Assembly: GCF_900110575.1 (NCBI RefSeq)
Contig: NZ_FOEF01000010.1
Coordinates: forward strand, 247,884-311,883
Length of the DNA: 64,000 nucleotides
From: Amycolatopsis saalfeldensis
GTDB taxonomy: Bacteria > Actinomycetota > Actinomycetes > Mycobacteriales > Pseudonocardiaceae
Direction: 5' to 3'
Part shown: piece by piece, positions 61,804 through 64,000 of the stretch
Position numbering within the stretch: the first letter of the stretch is position 1
How the letters are laid out: each line of letters begins with the position of its first letter
Made by a program: the position numbers and the translations under genes
Notes under the pieces: model-generated
Seen by the model: the letters and a program-made list of their open reading frames with translations, nothing else
The model's database searches: none
Told to the model about the DNA's origin: nothing

Positions 61804-62469
61804 TTACCAGAACAGGTAGTCACGTTCGCCGGCGCAGTAGCGCCGGGCGGCGATGACCATTCTGAGGAAGATCCGGTCGCTGTCGGCGCGTACGTAGCTG
61901 GTGACGAGGTTCGCGGTGGCGAGCCGGGCGTCGCCGGCCTCGATGCCGCAGGGCCCGCGGCGGCTCCAGCGCGCGGGCACCACGTCGGTGCGGCCGTCGG
62001 CGAGCTGGATCGCGTCCTCGATGGTGACCTCGACCAGGCCGGCCACTTCGGGGTCGGCCAGCGGAATGTCCTCGATCTGGCGCTCGAGTGGGATGAGGTG
62101 CCAGTACTGGAATTCCCGCTCGACCCGGCCACCGGGGAGGGTGGCTGCGGTCTGGCGGATGCCGAGGTAGTGCAGCTGGGCGTAGGTCAGGTCCAGGCCC
62201 AGTTCCTCCCGGACTTCGCGCACGTCGGCGGGATCCTCGCCGGCGAGCAGGTGCCCGCCGACGGTGAAGTCGACGGCCGGCACCGCAGGCGGGCCGCCGG
62301 GGACACGGTCAGCGGCCTTGACCTGCAGCAGGATCGTGCCACGGGCGGGGGCGACGGCCAGCGCAGACAGCACGCGGTGCCACAGGCCCTCGCGGTGGGC
62401 GGCCTTCTTGTCCACGACCTGGCCGGTGGGCTCGTTGAGGTCGGTGACGACGTCGATCAGCTCGGGCAT
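61804..62469 (-). CDS. Nudix hydrolase, isopentenyl-diphosphate isomerase-like
   Basis: A 221-residue protein. HREGLWHRVLSALAV (about 25-39) is the opening of IDI-like Nudix proteins. The Nudix box reads GGHLLAGEDPADVREVREEL: the Glu-rich REVREELG is intact, but the spacing after the first Glu is five residues, not seven, a small deletion. ATG at 62469. Substrate unknown; function may be affected by the shortened loop. Confidence 0.75.
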   Translation of the reverse strand: MPELIDVVTDLNEPTGQVVDKKAAHREGLWHRVLSALAVAPARGTILLQVKAADRVPGGPPAVPAVDFTVGGHLLAGEDPADVREVREELGLDLTYAQLHYLGIRQTAATLPGGRVEREFQYWHLIPLERQIEDIPLADPEVAGLVEVTIEDAIQLADGRTDVVPARWSRRGPCGIEAGDARLATANLVTSYVRADSDRIFLRMVIAARRYCAGERDYLFW

Positions 62470-62491
62470 GAGGGGGTGGGTCCTTTCCGGG

Positions 62492-62578
62492 TCACGCGGT
62501 GAGCGTAGGGGGCGTGCGGTCCCAGTAGACGGTGTTGGCCTGGTAGTAGCTGCGCGGGTCGCCGACCGTGACCGCCCG
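62492..62578 (-). pseudogene. 3' tail of a lost gene upstream of the Nudix gene
   Basis: Reads VTVGDPRSYYQANTVYWDRT and ends PPTLTA, stop 22 bases before the Nudix ATG. The upstream part is missing. From 62579 to 62790 other fragments occur (plus-strand IWTALVEPDRLLARNRDRDE), so this is a junction area. Confidence 0.4.
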
Positions 62579-62794
62579 CGCTTACGCCGTCGATGGTGTG
62601 AGAGGCCGGCCCTCCGGTGCTATCTGGACAGCGCTGGTCGAACCGGATCGGCTGCTCGCCCGCAACCGGGACCGCGACGAGTTCGAATATGTCGTCGACA
62701 CCGCCGGCCTCACGATCGAGCCGGTCCGGCGGCGCTGTCGGGTCGCAGTGCCCGAGTGCCGCGGCCGCGCGATGGAAGGCGTGGAACCCGTCGG

Positions 62795-63100
62795 CTTGCC
62801 GTCCCTGCATGTCCGGGTGTTCTCGGAGCCGGGTGAAGGCCGCTGCTGGTCAGATCGGCCAGCAGCGGCCTGCGGTTGACCAACATCATGTGCGCCAGAG
62901 ACACCGGCAGGCGGGACCGGTCGTAGGTGCCGTGGCGGTCGTCGTCGTAGCGGCAGCCCTAGCCAGCCAGGATCTCGCCGACCCTGTTGACCGCGGTGTC
63001 CACCACGTCGCGGCCGAAGATCCGCAGGCCAGCGAGACGCGGTTGAACAACCCCAGCAGACCGCCGACGACGGTAGGGACAGTGATGACCTCGTCGATAC
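62795..63100 (-). pseudogene. Unidentified gene broken by a frameshift and a stop
   Basis: VITVPTVVGGLLGLFNRVSL, shift, then GLRIFGRDVVDTAVNRVGEI, a TAG stop, then YDDDRHGTYDRSRLPVSLAH and MMLVNRRPLLADLTSS. The pieces run in order and look like one protein. Not recognised. Confidence 0.45.
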
Positions 63101-63178
63101 CGTAGACTGTACTTGCTGCTACAGCTAACTGTAATTACAAGTATAGTATCCTGTCGTGAAGCGGATAGGGAGCTGACT

Positions 63179-63697
63179 GTGTCAGGCGTTTCATCAGTGC
63201 CTGCGTGGCAGGCTCCGTTACGTCATGCTCTGGACGAGATCGATCATGAGAGAACTGAAAGATTGCCGGTGCGGCGAGCCGAAGCGGTGGAGCGGGCGGT
63301 AGCGATGGCCGGCCGGGGCGGCCGGGCAGCAGTTGCCCGGTTTCTCGGTGTCAGCGTGAACGCGATCGACAAGGCATTGCAGCTGGCCCGCAGTCGCACC
63401 GCGGTCGCGGCGCCGTCGCTGCCGCCGGGAACATTTCGGCGACTGCTGGAGGCTGAGGTGCACGAGGTCGCGCCGCTGACTCGGTCACAATGGGAGGCGC
63501 TGGCGTGGCTGGTTCGCGGGATTGCGTTCGACCCGACGTGGATCAACGAACCTGGTGTGCTGCTATCCGATGAGGTCGAGGACGCTGACCTGGACACGCG
63601 TGTCGGTCCGTCATCGATCGCAGCGGCCTGCCGGAGTTGGAGTCGGCCCTGTCATGATTTCCGTGTAAGCCACGGACGATTTCTTCTTCTATTCTAG
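63179..63697 (+). CDS. Hypothetical HTH-like protein, 3' end cut by an IS element
   Basis: GTG 63179 has GGGAG upstream and an AT-rich promoter-like patch (TATAGT at about 63143). It reads AVERAVAMAGRGGRAAVARF, then LGVSVNAIDKALQLARS, a probable helix-turn-helix, and later WEALAWLVRGIAFDPTWINE. The last 20 residues (from about 63640) are read from the adjoining IS end, so the native C-terminus is lost. Confidence 0.55.
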   Translation: MSGVSSVPAWQAPLRHALDEIDHERTERLPVRRAEAVERAVAMAGRGGRAAVARFLGVSVNAIDKALQLARSRTAVAAPSLPPGTFRRLLEAEVHEVAPLTRSQWEALAWLVRGIAFDPTWINEPGVLLSDEVEDADLDTRVGPSSIAAACRSWSRPCHDFRVSHGRFLLLF

Positions 63698-64000
63698 TGG
63701 AGTGGGAGTCGGTCTGGGAAGAGTGCGGCGAGGGTGTTTAGTGCTTGTTTCCAGCCTCGGGTGCCGGTTCCCGATGGTCCGCCTCGGTTGCTGGTGATGT
63801 TGCGGAGTCCGAGGTAGAGCAGTTTTGCCGCGGCGGTGTCGCTGTCGAAGTGGCCGCGGTTCTTGGTGATTTTGCGGAGCTGGAAGTTGATGTTCTCGAT
63901 CAGGTTTGTGGTGTAGACGATCCTGCGGAGTTCGGGTGGATAGTCGAGGAACGGGGTGAAGTCGTTCCATGCGTGCCGCCAGACCTTGATGGCGGCGGGG
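63655..64000. mobile_element. End of an IS256-family insertion sequence
   Basis: About 40 bases lie between the transposase stop and the point where the neighbouring HTH-like gene loses its sense (around 63640-63660), which fits an IS terminal repeat. The other end lies beyond 64000, so the exact boundary and target duplication cannot be seen. Confidence 0.55.
63694..64000 (-). CDS. IS256 family (Mutator-type) transposase, partial
   Basis: The frame runs off the window end; 101 codons plus stop are visible: WRHAWNDFTPFLDYPPELRR, then IVYTTNLIENINFQLRKITK and NRGHFDSDTAAAKLLYLGLR. This is the C-terminal part of IS256 transposases, in which the catalytic Glu precedes YTTNxIExxN. The visible part is undamaged. 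Confidence 0.85.
   Translation of the reverse strand, partial: PAAIKVWRHAWNDFTPFLDYPPELRRIVYTTNLIENINFQLRKITKNRGHFDSDTAAAKLLYLGLRNITSNRGGPSGTGTRGWKQALNTLAALFPDRLPLH

Noticed and set aside
63689..63970. His/Pro/Arg-rich minus-strand frame at the window end
   Set aside because: It is an out-of-frame shadow. The neighbouring frame encodes an undamaged IS256 transposase C-terminus.

Overview
The window is high-GC DNA with actinobacterial gene order and codon use. It most resembles a Pseudonocardiaceae genome such as Amycolatopsis; that is inferred from gene content and was not checked against a database. It has two halves.

Bases 1 to about 31.7 kb are ordinary, conserved chromosome. The order pepN, DUF5130, a CtaJ-like peptide, HNH nuclease, truncated globin and alpha-glucosidase, followed later by thioesterase, large NAD-glutamate dehydrogenase and EttA, matches a block I know from mycobacteria (the Rv2467 to Rv2477c region). 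Inserted among these are a mechanosensitive channel, a cold-shock protein, a fatty acid desaturase, a CopD/CtaG copper and oxidase-assembly protein, an orphan histidine kinase, an MFS exporter divergent from a LacI regulator, a secreted I36-type protein, and an unusual small protein made of 16 copies of a hexapeptide (3055-3444).

At 31672-31745 lies a tRNA-Arg(TCT). Immediately downstream, facing it, are a tyrosine integrase and an excisionase-type HTH protein. This is the usual layout of one end of an element integrated at a tRNA gene. Everything from there to 64 kb is accessory DNA, with a second tyrosine recombinase, a recombinase fragment and many broken genes. No second copy of the tRNA 3' end was seen, so the far end is probably outside the window.

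Two compact, apparently intact gene sets stand out. (1) 38960-43336 holds a radical SAM/SPASM enzyme beside a 56-residue peptide ending MCACSSSSDQPYQ. Two phosphotransferase-fold proteins flank them, a perfect 26-bp hairpin follows the peptide gene, and a divergent XRE regulator is coupled to a PPC-domain protein. It looks like a RiPP pathway of a type I cannot name. (2) 46792-50525, under a divergent XRE/TPR regulator (50710-52110), is an overlapping operon encoding a TauD-like dioxygenase, an FAD amine oxidase-like enzyme, an acyl carrier protein, a left-handed beta-helix acyltransferase and a Nudix hydrolase. It is a minimal carrier-protein pathway with no obvious polyketide synthase or NRPS.

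From about 52 kb onward the DNA is a patchwork. It has a 2H phosphoesterase-like gene, small acidic hypothetical genes and an ADP-ribosyltransferase-like protein. It also has remnants of TnsA-like, Mu/TnsB-like and IstB-like transposition genes, and it ends in an IS256-family transposase that runs off the window.
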